Source: Pandoraea captiosa (GTDB taxonomy: Bacteria > Pseudomonadota > Gammaproteobacteria > Burkholderiales > Burkholderiaceae). Taken from it: a stretch of 49,343 nt of DNA. The position numbers were made by a program, and so were the translations under genes. The DNA lies in NCBI RefSeq assembly GCF_902459775.1, contig NZ_CABPSQ010000020.1, positions 1 to 49,343 on the forward strand. The letters run 5' to 3'. Position 1 is the stretch's first letter; the number at the start of each line of letters is the position of its first letter. This document shows positions 8,853 through 17,751 of the stretch, piece by piece. The notes beneath the pieces were generated by a model. That model saw only the letters and a program-made list of their open reading frames with translations. It was not told the origin of the DNA and did not search any database.

Positions 8853-9080
8853 TTACTTCGTCTTTTGCTCCGGCCGATCACCGAAGAAGCGCCGGTTGGC
8901 GGCTTCGGCCGCGCGCACGCAGAGTTCGTCGCCGACCTTTGCGCGATCCTCCTTGCATTGGCGCTGGAGTTCCTTGATGCGCTCGGGATGAGCCACAAGG
9001 TAGTCCACGGTTTCGGAAGGTAGGGATGGGCCGCAAGCGGTCAGCGTGGCGGCCAGCATCAACAGCGTTAGCTTGTTCAT
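8853..9080 (-). CDS. eexN: EexN-family entry-exclusion lipoprotein
   Basis: Lipoprotein of 75 residues beginning MNKLTLLMLA with lipobox LTAC (Cys16). The mature part carries the EexN pattern VDYLVAHPERIKELQRQC, then LC (DELCVRAAEA) and a closing NRRFF. Family function: blocks uptake of a second copy of the same conjugative element, acting at the cell envelope. It is 25 bp downstream of the LysR gene and probably co-transcribed with it. The start is chosen at the first residue of the signal peptide; a longer in-frame reading exists to 9197 but overlaps lysR. It resembles the trbK-position lipoprotein at 881-1192. Confidence 0.85.
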   Translation of the reverse strand: MNKLTLLMLAATLTACGPSLPSETVDYLVAHPERIKELQRQCKEDRAKVGDELCVRAAEAANRRFFGDRPEQKTK

Positions 9081-9105
9081 GGTTCCAGTCCTTTCGTCAG
9101 GCGGG

Positions 9106-10029
9106 TCAGGAGTCTTCGGCGGCGCCCAGGTCATCCGCCGAATCAATAAAGGCCACTCGTTCGATGAACCGGGCCAACATCTCGGAGGGTTCAGCATCGC
9201 GGCGCAGCAGATAGGTCATCAGCATGGGCGGCTGGCCCGCCAAGGGCCGGCCCACGACGCCGGGTTCGCGGTTGGAAGCGATGTGCGCTGCGCCCGCGAG
9301 CCCCAAGGCCAGGCCGGCGGAAACCAAAGTCATCATCACGTCGAAGGTCGCCACGCGCTGCGCGATCAAAGGCTCTTGATTGAGTGTGCGAAGAAAGCGA
9401 TCCACCTGGCGAGCATGGCCTTCGCATACTGCGGGGTCGCCCAGCACCAGCGGGTAGCGCAGCACTTCCTCCAGCGGAATCTGCTTGAAGGCGAGCACGG
9501 GATGGCGGGCGGGCACAGCCACCATCAATTCGTCTTCCCATGCGGGCGTGACCAGGATGCCATCGCCCGCGTTTTCCGCCATCGAGAAACCTGCGTCATA
9601 CAAATCATCGTGCAAGCCCTGGATCTGTTGATCCAAGGGCATCTCGAACAGCCGGATTTCCACCTCAGGATCTTCCTCGCGGCTTCGCGCTAGCAAGGCG
9701 GGCAAGCGCGATGGCGTGATGCCGTCCGACAGGGCAATGCGCAACTGCCCATGAAAGCCGTTGGTGGCGGACTTGACGCTATCGCGGGCTTGCTCCAGTG
9801 CGGTGAAGACGCGCGGTACATGCGCGAGGAACGACTGACCTGCGCGGGTCAGTTGGGTGCTGCGGGTGGTACGAACGAACAGACGGGCACCGAGTTCTTC
9901 TTCCAGTTCCTTGATAGTTCGTGAAAGTGGAGATTGATCGATGTGTAGCCGTTCAGCAGCGCGAGCGAAATGAAGCTCCTCGGCAACGATGAGAAAGCAG
10001 CGAAGATGTCGAAATTCCATAGCGCTCAC
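9106..10029 (-). CDS. LysR-family transcriptional regulator (TraR position)
   Basis: LysR-type regulator of 307 residues. The N-terminal winged helix-turn-helix is classical: FRHLRCFLIVAEELHFARAA, then LHIDQSPLSRTIKELEEELG, about residues 5-62. A periplasmic-binding-like effector domain with the usual GQLRIALSDG opening follows. In Tn4371-type elements a LysR gene in this position has been named traR. Translation may start at MSAMEF (10029) or at MEFRHL (10020); both are close to a GGAG site. It is transcribed towards traG and may control transfer genes or the neighbouring cargo; the effector cannot be told from sequence. Confidence 0.9.
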   Translation of the reverse strand: MSAMEFRHLRCFLIVAEELHFARAAERLHIDQSPLSRTIKELEEELGARLFVRTTRSTQLTRAGQSFLAHVPRVFTALEQARDSVKSATNGFHGQLRIALSDGITPSRLPALLARSREEDPEVEIRLFEMPLDQQIQGLHDDLYDAGFSMAENAGDGILVTPAWEDELMVAVPARHPVLAFKQIPLEEVLRYPLVLGDPAVCEGHARQVDRFLRTLNQEPLIAQRVATFDVMMTLVSAGLALGLAGAAHIASNREPGVVGRPLAGQPPMLMTYLLRRDAEPSEMLARFIERVAFIDSADDLGAAEDS

Positions 10030-10178
10030 TCCTTTTTCGTTCGTTGAATTCGCTGTCTAGTTGGCTAAAGAAGAAAGCATCGCGAAAGTGCCAAAGCTTT
10101 AAGTCATGATGACAAACAACGCGGTGGCGCTTCTAATCTTGGTTGCAAGGAAACAGAGGTGCACGCAGAAATCTGAAT

Positions 10179-11477
10179 TCACGGAGCGACATCGGCATGC
10201 ACCTCCTCGGAATGCCACAGCGCATGCGCGTCGATACGCACCAGTGCCGATGCTTGCAACGCATCGACGCGAACCTGTGCCTCGGCGAGTCGTGTCTGGC
10301 GCAGGTTGCGCAACGTCAAGAGGTATTCGGCCAAGGGGGCCTCTCCCAATTCCCAAGCCCGCCGCGTGCGGTTGCTGGCCGTGGTCTGCGCGGCCAGCGC
10401 CTGCGCGAATGACTGCCACTGCGTGCGCTTACTGTCAGCAGCCTGCACGGCGACCCATGCACCTTGCTCGACCGCGCGCCGCACGCCGAGCGCCTCCGCC
10501 TCTGCGGCCGCCGCGTTGGCGCTTTCCGTTGCGGCCATTGCACTGCGATAGTCTGTGCCAAATGGCACTGTTAAGACGACGCCAATGACACGTTCCGAGC
10601 CGCCGCGTTCAGACATCATGCGTACCCCGACGGTCGGGTCGGGCGTGCGGTTGGCGCGGGCGCGCTCAGCCACCTTGGCAAGACGGGCCGCCTCTCCATC
10701 TGCAATGCCGATTTCGACGCTCTGCCGCACGATACGCGCCAGCCAGTCGTGTGAGCCGCCTGGCAAAGGGGCGGGATCTGGCAGCGTGGATGGCTGGGCG
10801 GGAATCTCAATGCCGGGGAACTCGATCACCACCGTTTGACGCGCTGCCCGTTCTGCGTCGCGCGCAGCGCTGACCTGGGCTGCAAGCATTGCGCGCTCGG
10901 CTTGCAGAACGTCGCTGTCCCGCCGCGCGGCATCGCCCAGGGCCACGCGCCGGGCCATTGCTTCCTGCTCACGAATAAGCAACTTTTCCTGCGCTTGCAT
11001 CTCGTCGGCTACGACGAAACTGCGCAGCCATCCGGCCCAGATTTCCAACAGTCGCCTTGCCATTTGGTGCTCGGCATCTTCAAGGCGCATATCGGCCACC
11101 CTGCGGGTACGGCTGCCGATGTCCCGATCTATACGTGCCTTGTTTGGCAAGCGAACAGCACGGCTGAGCTGGATTTCCCATTCGTTGAAGCGGCGCGCTT
11201 CATCGGTCACATTGCGGCGCTGCAGACTGCTACTGAGGTCAAATTCGTGGCTACCAGCTTCAAGGGCGCTTTGCGTGGCAGCAGCCGCGTCCAAGCGAGC
11301 GGCTGCGGCATTCACGACCGGCTGGGTTTTAATCGCCGTTTCGACTTGCGCCTGCGCAGGCAGCCAGGATAGATCATCGGCACGCGCTTGCGCGGGATGG
11401 AATGTCAAAGCCGCGATGGCCACCATGACGGCACCAGTCGGTAGTACCAGGCTGCATCCTTTGTTTTTATTCGTCAT
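10179..11477 (-). CDS. TolC/CzcC-family outer-membrane efflux factor
   Basis: Outer-membrane channel subunit of the tripartite RND pump coded just upstream; 432 residues. A signal peptide ends near AQARADD (about residue 33). Two long helical, Ala/Gln/Glu-rich halves follow, the duplicated OEP pattern of the TolC family. The start MTNKNKGCSL is chosen because it overlaps the DUF3240 stop as ATGA and has a GGAAG site; an upstream start would add only 12 residues. It is the last gene of the efflux operon. About 150 bp of featureless DNA separates it from lysR. Confidence 0.88.
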   Translation of the reverse strand: MTNKNKGCSLVLPTGAVMVAIAALTFHPAQARADDLSWLPAQAQVETAIKTQPVVNAAAARLDAAAATQSALEAGSHEFDLSSSLQRRNVTDEARRFNEWEIQLSRAVRLPNKARIDRDIGSRTRRVADMRLEDAEHQMARRLLEIWAGWLRSFVVADEMQAQEKLLIREQEAMARRVALGDAARRDSDVLQAERAMLAAQVSAARDAERAARQTVVIEFPGIEIPAQPSTLPDPAPLPGGSHDWLARIVRQSVEIGIADGEAARLAKVAERARANRTPDPTVGVRMMSERGGSERVIGVVLTVPFGTDYRSAMAATESANAAAAEAEALGVRRAVEQGAWVAVQAADSKRTQWQSFAQALAAQTTASNRTRRAWELGEAPLAEYLLTLRNLRQTRLAEAQVRVDALQASALVRIDAHALWHSEEVHADVAP

Positions 11478-11794
11478 ACCAGTCTTCCACTTGCCAACAC
11501 CGGCTCCACCCACCAGCGCACGTCGCTCGATGCGATGCGCTGGCGCAGATGCGCCAGAACCTGTTCCAGCCGTTCGGGTTCGATCAACACCCAGATGACA
11601 CGCCGATCCACACGGCCGCGAACCTTCTCGCGAATGGACGCGCGTGCGAAGTCGCCGGTATGCCCCTCGGCGTGCAACAGGGTGAACCCTGGCAGCACCG
11701 GGTCGGCCATCAGGGCGTCGGTGACGGCGTCTTCGAGCGCGGGGGGAAATACCAGATTCAGGCGCACCAGTTGCGCTTCTTTCAATCCGTTCAT
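11474..11794 (-). CDS. DUF3240 family protein of the RND operon
   Basis: Soluble protein of 106 residues with a ferredoxin-like, P-II-like pattern: an opening beta strand VRLNLVFPP, a helix, GFTLLHAEGHTGDFARAS, then RVIWVLIEPERLEQVLAHL. DUF3240 proteins are found in heavy-metal RND operons, and their role is not established; metal sensing or pump modulation is plausible. It overlaps both the RND pump gene (11791-11794) and the outer-membrane factor gene (11474-11477) by ATGA, so it is tightly coupled to the pump. Confidence 0.82.
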   Translation of the reverse strand: MNGLKEAQLVRLNLVFPPALEDAVTDALMADPVLPGFTLLHAEGHTGDFARASIREKVRGRVDRRVIWVLIEPERLEQVLAHLRQRIASSDVRWWVEPVLASGRLV

Positions 11795-14700
11795 GCGCGG
11801 ACTCCTTGTTGTGAGGAGATGGCCTGGCCGAATCGCCGGTACAGCACCGGCAGCAGGACCAGGGTCAGCGCCGTGGAACTGACCAGTCCGCCAATCACCA
11901 CGATGGCGAGTGGGCGCTGGATCTCAGAGCCAGGGCCACTGGCCAGCAGCAGGGGCACCAGGCCAAAGGCGGTGATGGAGGCCGTCATCAGCACCGGACG
12001 CAGCCGGCGCAGCGAGCCTTCGCGCACCACCTGTTCCATGGGCAAGCCTAGCGCGTGCAAGTGGTTGAAGTGCGTCACCAGCACTAATCCGTTGAGCACG
12101 GCGATGCCCAACAGCGCGATGAAGCCGACCGAAGCAGGCACCGACAGGTATTGCCCCGACAGCCACAGTGCCGCCACGCCGCCGACCATGGCAAACGGCA
12201 CGTTGCCCAGAATGAGCGCGGCCTGCCGCACCGAGCCGAAGGTCATGAACAGCACGAAGAAGATCAGCCCAAGGGCCACGGGCACCACCATGCCAAGGCG
12301 GGCTGCCGCGCGCTGCTGGTTCTCGAACTGGCCGCCCCATTCGACGCGGTATCCGGGCGGCAGCGGCACGTCGCGCGCCACGGCTGCGCGCGCTTCATCC
12401 ACGAAGCCGACCAGATCGCGCCCGCTCACGCTGGACTGGATCAGCGCGAAGCGCGAGCCGTTCTCGCGCCGCACCAGCACGGGGCCATCGGTGGTGGCGA
12501 TGCGCGCCAGCGAGGCCAGGGGGATTTCGCCCTGATCGCCACGGGCGAGCTGCAAGTCCTTGAACCGCTCGGCCGATCCGCGCAGGCGGGCGTCGCCGCG
12601 CACCACGATGGGCGTGCGCCTGTCCGGCTCGATCACCAGTCCGGCCGGCACGCCTTCGAGCTGCGCGCGCAACTCGTCCTGAACCTGCGTCACGGCCAGC
12701 CCGGCGCGCCCCGCAGCCTGCGCATCCACCTTCACCTGCAGGTATTCCACGCTGTCGCTGGCCTGGGTAAGCACGTCGCGCGCGCCGGGCACTTTCTCAA
12801 TGCGAGCGGCCATGCGCTGGGCAAGATCGCCCAGCGTTTGCAGATCAGGGCCGAACAGCTTGACGGCCACGTCGCCCCGGCTTCCGGTGAGCATTTCGGA
12901 GATGCGCATCTCGATGGGCTGCGTGAAGCCGAATTCCAGGCCGGGGAAGGCGTCCATCACCTTGCGGATCTCGGCGCTCAAAGCGTCCTTGTCGGCTGCA
13001 TGCCAATCCTTGCGCGGTGCAAGCTGCATAAACAGGTCGGTTTCGTTCAGGCCCATCGGGTCGAGCCCCAACTCATCGGAGCCCACCCGTGCGATGCTGT
13101 GCCGCACCTCGGGTACCGCCGCACCGATGGCCTTCTGCACGGCAAGGTCGATCTCCAGCGAGCGTTGCAGCCCGATGGACGGCGGCTTTTGCAGTTGCAG
13201 CAGGATGTCGCCTTCGTCCATCGTCGGCATGAACGCCTTGCCCGTGCCGAGGTAGGCCACCACACCCAGCGCCAGGGCCGCAATGGCGACCGCCGATGCG
13301 CGCAGCGGGTGATGCAGCGCAGCCTCCAGCAGCGGTTGGTACAGGCGCGTGGCCCAGCGCATCACCCACGGCTCGGTGTGCGCGTGTTCCTTGAGCAGCA
13401 GGGAGGCAAGCACCGGCACCAGCGTGAGTGACAACAGCAGCGAGACGCCCAGGGCGAACACGATGGTCAGCGCCACCGGCACGAACAGTTTGCCCTCCAA
13501 CCCTTGCAGGGTGAGCAGCGGCATGAAGGTCAAGCAGATGATGAGGATGCCCGAGGCCACGGGCACGGCAACCTCGCGCGCCGCCGCGAATATGCGGTGC
13601 AGGCGCGGCTGGTGCGCGCCGGGCGCATTCGGGTCGAGCCGGCTGACGGCGTTTTCCACCACCACCACGGCAGCGTCCACCAGCATGCCGATGGCGATTG
13701 CGAGGCCCCCCAAGCTCATCAAGTTGGCGCTCATGCCGACAAGGCGCATCAGCAGAAAGGTGCCCAGGGCCGCCAAAGGCACCATCACCGCCACCACCAG
13801 CGCGGCACGAAGCTCGCCGAGGAACAGAAGCAGCAGGACGACGACCAGTACGGTCGCTTCCAGCAGAGCGCTTTCTACCGTGCCCACAGCGCGCTCGATC
13901 AGCGTGCTGCGGTCATAGAACGGCACCACCTTGACGCCGGGTGGCAGGCTGGGCGCCACCTCGTCCAGCCGGGCTCGGATGGCTTTGACCAGCGCCGAAG
14001 CATCGGCCCCGCGCAGCGCCACCACGATGCCTTCCACCGCTTCCCCTGCACCGTCCCGGGTGACGGCGCCATAGCGAGTCACGCCTTCGGTCCGTACCTG
14101 GGCCACGTCGCCCAGGCGAACTGGGGCCGTGCCATTGGCCCCGGCACGCAGGATCAGACGGGATAAATCGTCCAACGTGTGGATCGCACCTTCGGACCGC
14201 ACGATCAACGTGTTTTCGCCTGCATCCAGGCGGCCCGCACCGTCATTGCGGTTGTTGCGGCCGATCGCCGTGATGACGTCCGAGAAGCTGAGGCCCGCAG
14301 CGGAAAGCCGAGCGCGATCTGGCACCACGGCAAAGCTCTTGGCTTCGCCGCCCAGCACGTTGACATCGGCAACACCGGGCAGTGTGCGCAGGGCCGGGCG
14401 CAGCGTCCAGTCCAGCAGGGCGCGACGCTCGCTCAACGTGAGGCCACCGCCTTCGATGGTGAACATGAACACGTCCGACAGCGGTGTCGAAATCGGCGCC
14501 AGCCCGCCGCTGACGCCTTCGGGCAGGCTGCTCGAAACACCGGCATAGCGTTCGGCCACCTGCTGGCGCGCCCAGTAGATGTCGCTGCCTTCGGCAAAGT
14601 CCAGCGTGATGTCCGCGATGGCGTACTTGGCGGTGGAGCGCAGCATCACGCCCTGTGGCACGCCGAGCAATTCCATCTCCAGCGGTGTGATCACGCGCGA

Positions 14701-14886
14701 CTCCACCTCCTCGGGCGTCATGCCAGGGGCCTTGATGATCAGCTTGACCTGCGTGGGGGAAATATCCGGATAGGCGTCGATCGGCAGTCGCAGGAAGGCC
14801 GCCAGGCCCGCACCCGCCAAGGCCAGCACGCCCAGCAGCACCAGCGCGCGCTGGCGCAGGGAAAATTCAATCAGACGGGACAACAT
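11791..14886 (-). CDS. CzcA-like heavy-metal efflux RND pump
   Basis: Inner-membrane proton-driven pump of 1031 residues with 12 expected membrane segments and two large periplasmic loops. CzcA-like features are YPDISPTQVKL near the N-terminus, NNRNDGAGRL, the second-loop segment DPMGLNETDLFMQL and FTQPIEMRISEMLTG. The transmembrane-4 motif, about residues 396-412, reads AIAIGMLVDAAVVVVEN. The Asp and Glu equivalent to CzcA D408 and E415 are present, but the Asp equivalent to D402 (DFG in CzcA) is replaced. Substrate is therefore unsettled: heavy-metal family, not clearly Co/Zn/Cd. It lies 13 bp downstream of the adaptor gene. Confidence 0.93.
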   Translation of the reverse strand: MLSRLIEFSLRQRALVLLGVLALAGAGLAAFLRLPIDAYPDISPTQVKLIIKAPGMTPEEVESRVITPLEMELLGVPQGVMLRSTAKYAIADITLDFAEGSDIYWARQQVAERYAGVSSSLPEGVSGGLAPISTPLSDVFMFTIEGGGLTLSERRALLDWTLRPALRTLPGVADVNVLGGEAKSFAVVPDRARLSAAGLSFSDVITAIGRNNRNDGAGRLDAGENTLIVRSEGAIHTLDDLSRLILRAGANGTAPVRLGDVAQVRTEGVTRYGAVTRDGAGEAVEGIVVALRGADASALVKAIRARLDEVAPSLPPGVKVVPFYDRSTLIERAVGTVESALLEATVLVVVLLLLFLGELRAALVVAVMVPLAALGTFLLMRLVGMSANLMSLGGLAIAIGMLVDAAVVVVENAVSRLDPNAPGAHQPRLHRIFAAAREVAVPVASGILIICLTFMPLLTLQGLEGKLFVPVALTIVFALGVSLLLSLTLVPVLASLLLKEHAHTEPWVMRWATRLYQPLLEAALHHPLRASAVAIAALALGVVAYLGTGKAFMPTMDEGDILLQLQKPPSIGLQRSLEIDLAVQKAIGAAVPEVRHSIARVGSDELGLDPMGLNETDLFMQLAPRKDWHAADKDALSAEIRKVMDAFPGLEFGFTQPIEMRISEMLTGSRGDVAVKLFGPDLQTLGDLAQRMAARIEKVPGARDVLTQASDSVEYLQVKVDAQAAGRAGLAVTQVQDELRAQLEGVPAGLVIEPDRRTPIVVRGDARLRGSAERFKDLQLARGDQGEIPLASLARIATTDGPVLVRRENGSRFALIQSSVSGRDLVGFVDEARAAVARDVPLPPGYRVEWGGQFENQQRAAARLGMVVPVALGLIFFVLFMTFGSVRQAALILGNVPFAMVGGVAALWLSGQYLSVPASVGFIALLGIAVLNGLVLVTHFNHLHALGLPMEQVVREGSLRRLRPVLMTASITAFGLVPLLLASGPGSEIQRPLAIVVIGGLVSSTALTLVLLPVLYRRFGQAISSQQGVRA

Positions 14887-14899
14887 GCGTGGTCGCCCC

Positions 14900-16123
14900 T
14901 CAATGCAATGGAATCATGGATTTGAGCAGTGCCGTACCGCGCACGACGACTTGCATGCCGGCCACGAGCGGCGCGGTGTCAGGGGAGGTGGGACGTACGG
15001 CGTTTGACGCCTCTGATTCGTCTTGCCCCAGCAGTTGCACGGGAACGGCGCGGACGCGCAGGTCGCCTTGCTTGTCTTGCGATGCCGGCTCCGCAACGTA
15101 GAGCACGTGGCCGCTGCCCGCTGGCAGCAGTGCGGACGATGGCACGCTCAAGGTGCCCTGCGGTGCTGGCAGCAACAGCGCGACACTGATCTGCTGCCCC
15201 GCCGCATAGTGGTCAGCCCCTGTCTGCTCTGCATCGACGCGGGCACGTACCCGCAGGCTTTGACTACTGAGGTCAGTGTCGCCACCAACAGCCGTCACGC
15301 GAGCGGTCGTGCCATCGGGAAGACGCACTTCCAAGCCGGGGTGGAGATCCAAGCGCCAGCGCAGCGGAACCGCGACGCTGACATCCAGCGGGCCAGGCTC
15401 AGCCACCACGAAGGCGGCGTCGAGCGGCGCGACCGCCTGCCCGAGGCTCAGGTGACGACGCATCACCCGCCCGGACAAAGGCGCCATCAATTCATACTCG
15501 CCGGCCTGCCCGCCACTCACAGGTCGAAGCCGTGCGAGGGCGCCATTGGCCTCTTGCAACGTACTTTGCGCAGCCGCTGCGCGCGCCTGGGTCTGCTCGT
15601 TGCGAGCGGCCGGGATGATGCCCTCGGCCAAGAGCGTGGCATCGCGCCGGGCCTGCGCCGCGGCCACTGCCGCTTCGGTGCGGGCACGCGCCAGATCAGC
15701 CTGCGCCGCCAGAACGTCCTTGCTCTGGATGCGCGCCAGCGCTTGTCCTTGGCGCACTGCGGCGCCTTCATCGACCAGAACGCGCGTCACCACGCCGCCA
15801 TAGGGCGCCACGACTTGCGCGCTGGCCGAGAGTGGTGCCACCGTCTGCGCGGGTAAGCCATCCAGCGGTATCACTGCGGCATCCTTGACGAGTGCGGTTT
15901 CCACACCCTGCGCGCGAAGCTGAGCGGCGTTGAGGTGAACACCGGCAGCGTTCGGTTGGGCGGCAGCCTCGCTCGCGTCTTTATCGGCTACGGTTGTCTG
16001 CTGCGTTGTCCAAGCCCACCAGCCGTACCCTGCGGCAGCCAGAACCGTCACACCGATGGCGGACAGGGCCAGGGTCTTGGTTCGGCTGGAGGTGCCCGCC
16101 GCTTTCAAGGTCGGGGGGCTCAT
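14900..16123 (-). CDS. RND periplasmic adaptor (CzcB-like membrane fusion protein)
   Basis: Adaptor linking the inner-membrane pump to the outer-membrane channel; 407 residues from the chosen start MSPPTLKAAG. One membrane anchor (about residues 20-35, LALSAIGVTVLAAAGYG) is followed by a barrel-sandwich segment (APYGGVVTRVLVDEGAAVRQ), an Ala/Gln-rich helical hairpin (QADLARARTEAAVAA), the second lipoyl half (LMAPLSGRVMRRHLSLGQ) and a beta-barrel. A start 23 codons upstream (16192) is possible; neither start has a strong ribosome site. First gene of the efflux operon. No His-rich N-terminal metal-binding tail is visible, unlike CzcB. Confidence 0.88.
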   Translation of the reverse strand: MSPPTLKAAGTSSRTKTLALSAIGVTVLAAAGYGWWAWTTQQTTVADKDASEAAAQPNAAGVHLNAAQLRAQGVETALVKDAAVIPLDGLPAQTVAPLSASAQVVAPYGGVVTRVLVDEGAAVRQGQALARIQSKDVLAAQADLARARTEAAVAAAQARRDATLLAEGIIPAARNEQTQARAAAAQSTLQEANGALARLRPVSGGQAGEYELMAPLSGRVMRRHLSLGQAVAPLDAAFVVAEPGPLDVSVAVPLRWRLDLHPGLEVRLPDGTTARVTAVGGDTDLSSQSLRVRARVDAEQTGADHYAAGQQISVALLLPAPQGTLSVPSSALLPAGSGHVLYVAEPASQDKQGDLRVRAVPVQLLGQDESEASNAVRPTSPDTAPLVAGMQVVVRGTALLKSMIPLH

Positions 16124-16434
16124 GCTTGTGCCGCCCCGAACGATGCAAGGCAGACTACCGAGCACACGGCGGGGATTGAAAATCCGTCGCATATGAAAAG
16201 GTGCGCGAGGTCAGCGAGGCGAAACATACAGTCGATCTCTTGTGGAACATCGACTCATCTTCCTCGGCGAAGCTTTGAGAAAGCTTTGGAGAAAACGAAA
16301 TTTGCTCAGTACGATGTATTTCGGCGAAACGCCTGTTTTGAGCAGCAAGCAATCGATAAACTGATTTTTCAGTAACTTGCTCTGATATGCCAACGGTGCG
16401 CCTTTGCTATCTCAAGTATCGGAAGCCATACACC
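16124..16434 (+). promoter_or_regulatory. Divergent control region between the RND operon and cytochrome b561 gene
   Basis: About 310 bp without a supported gene; AT-richer than its surroundings. It must hold the promoters for the efflux operon (minus) and the cytochrome b561/VIT genes (plus). It contains a direct repeat of GAAGCTTTG/GAAAGCTTTGG near 16268-16291 and an imperfect inverted repeat (GAGCAGCAAG / CTTGCTCTG) around 16339-16383. Either could bind the response regulator coded at 19168. No promoter was assigned with confidence. Confidence 0.45.
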
Positions 16435-16989
16435 ATGAACATCAGGAATTCCGAATATCGTTTCAGTCCTTTGGTCATAGGACTGCATTGGCTGACCGTG
16501 CTTCTCATCATCGCGGTCTATGCGAGCATGGAGCTGCGCGGAGTGGCACCCAAGGGAAGCGCCTTGAGAGACGCCATGAAGTCCTTGCACTACCTGCTGG
16601 GCCTCAGCGTTCTGGTGATCGTCGTGATCCGTATCGGGGTGCGCTTCCAGGCGGGAGCGAAGCCCGCGATCCAACCACCCATGCCACGCTGGCAGGCCAC
16701 GCTCGCCGATGCCATGCACTATGCACTCTATAGCTTCATGCTCGCCATGCCGCTGCTCGGATGGCTCACCTTGAGCGCGGCGGGCAAGCCGATTGTTCTG
16801 TTTGGCTTGCCCATTCCCTCTCTGATCGGCACCGACGTTGCTCTGTCGCGCCAATTCAAGGATGTCCATGAGGCGCTGGCGACATTGGGCTATGTCTTGA
16901 TCGGATTGCATGCGATGGCGGCGCTGTTGCACCACTACGTCATGCGTGACAACACCTTAGTTCGCATGCTTCCCGGTCATCGCCCCTGA
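16435..16989 (+). CDS. Cytochrome b561 family protein (CybB-like)
   Basis: Four-helix di-heme b membrane protein of 184 residues starting MNIRNSEYRF. The start has a GGAAG site about 10 nt upstream; an upstream ATG at 16387 lacks one. Heme-ligand histidines sit in the expected places: GLHWLTV in helix 1, MKSLHYLLG in helix 2, FKDVHEALA in helix 3 and LIGLHAMAALLHHYV in helix 4. The family moves electrons between quinol and periplasmic acceptors and can act as superoxide:quinone oxidoreductase. It heads a plus-strand pair with the VIT1-type transporter and faces the efflux operon. Confidence 0.9.
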   Translation: MNIRNSEYRFSPLVIGLHWLTVLLIIAVYASMELRGVAPKGSALRDAMKSLHYLLGLSVLVIVVIRIGVRFQAGAKPAIQPPMPRWQATLADAMHYALYSFMLAMPLLGWLTLSAAGKPIVLFGLPIPSLIGTDVALSRQFKDVHEALATLGYVLIGLHAMAALLHHYVMRDNTLVRMLPGHRP

Positions 16990-17030
16990 ACTGCTGGCCT
17001 CAGACTGCTTCACATGGATTTGATTTTCTA

Positions 17031-17738
17031 ATGACAAAATTCCACCATCGCGCTCACCCTGAAAGCCATCGCACTGAACATATCGGATGGCTGCGCGCCG
17101 CTGTTCTGGGTGCCAATGACGGCATCATTTCCACGGCCAGCCTGGTCGCTGGCGTGGCTGCGGCCCATGCAAGCCATGCCAGCATCATGACCACGGCCAT
17201 CGCGGGGCTGGTAGCCGGTGCCATGTCCATGGCAGCAGGCGAATTCGTATCGGTCTATTCACAAGCCGATACTGAGAAAGCTGACCTGGCGCGGGAACGT
17301 GATGAACTGAAGAACAGTCCGGAAGCAGAGCACCGGGAACTGACAGCCATCTACGTCCGGCGTGGCCTGGATCATCGACTCGCGGATCAGGTCGCCACGC
17401 AATTGATGGCCCACGATGCGTTGGGCGCGCACGCGCGCGATGAATTGGGCATCTCCGAAACCTTGAGCGCTCGCCCGCTGCAAGCCGCCATGGCGTCCGC
17501 TGGAAGCTTCGCCGTGGGTGCGGCCATGCCGCTGGCCGTGGTTCTGTTGGCGCCGGAGCAGAGCCTGCTCTATTGGATCGTCGCGACGGCGATTGTCTTC
17601 CTGGCCCTGCTCGGCGCTGCGGCCGCTGCCGTGGGTGGTACGCCGCTCTTCAAAAGCGCGCTGCGCGTCGCGTTCTGGGGCACATTTGCCATGGCGGTGA
17701 CAGCGGGCGTGGGAGCCATGTTCGGCACTGCGGTGTAG
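17031..17738 (+). CDS. VIT1/CCC1-family iron/manganese transporter
   Basis: Membrane protein of 235 residues with the VIT family signature: HIGWLRAAVLGANDGIISTA at the first membrane segment and MSMAAGEFVSVYSQAD at the second, then a cytoplasmic metal-binding helical region (about residues 80-150) with many Glu, and three C-terminal membrane segments. Family members export or sequester Fe2+ or Mn2+. No ferritin-like domain is present, so it is the short VIT type rather than the MbfA type. It follows the cytochrome b561 gene by 41 bp and converges on the kinase gene with only 13 bp between the stops. Confidence 0.9.
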   Translation: MTKFHHRAHPESHRTEHIGWLRAAVLGANDGIISTASLVAGVAAAHASHASIMTTAIAGLVAGAMSMAAGEFVSVYSQADTEKADLARERDELKNSPEAEHRELTAIYVRRGLDHRLADQVATQLMAHDALGAHARDELGISETLSARPLQAAMASAGSFAVGAAMPLAVVLLAPEQSLLYWIVATAIVFLALLGAAAAAVGGTPLFKSALRVAFWGTFAMAVTAGVGAMFGTAV

Positions 17739-17751
17739 ATCTGCGTCAATC

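Noticed and set aside
12151-13431. 426-codon plus-strand open frame inside the RND pump gene
   Set aside because: Antisense to a full-length, motif-complete RND pump; no domain in the translation.
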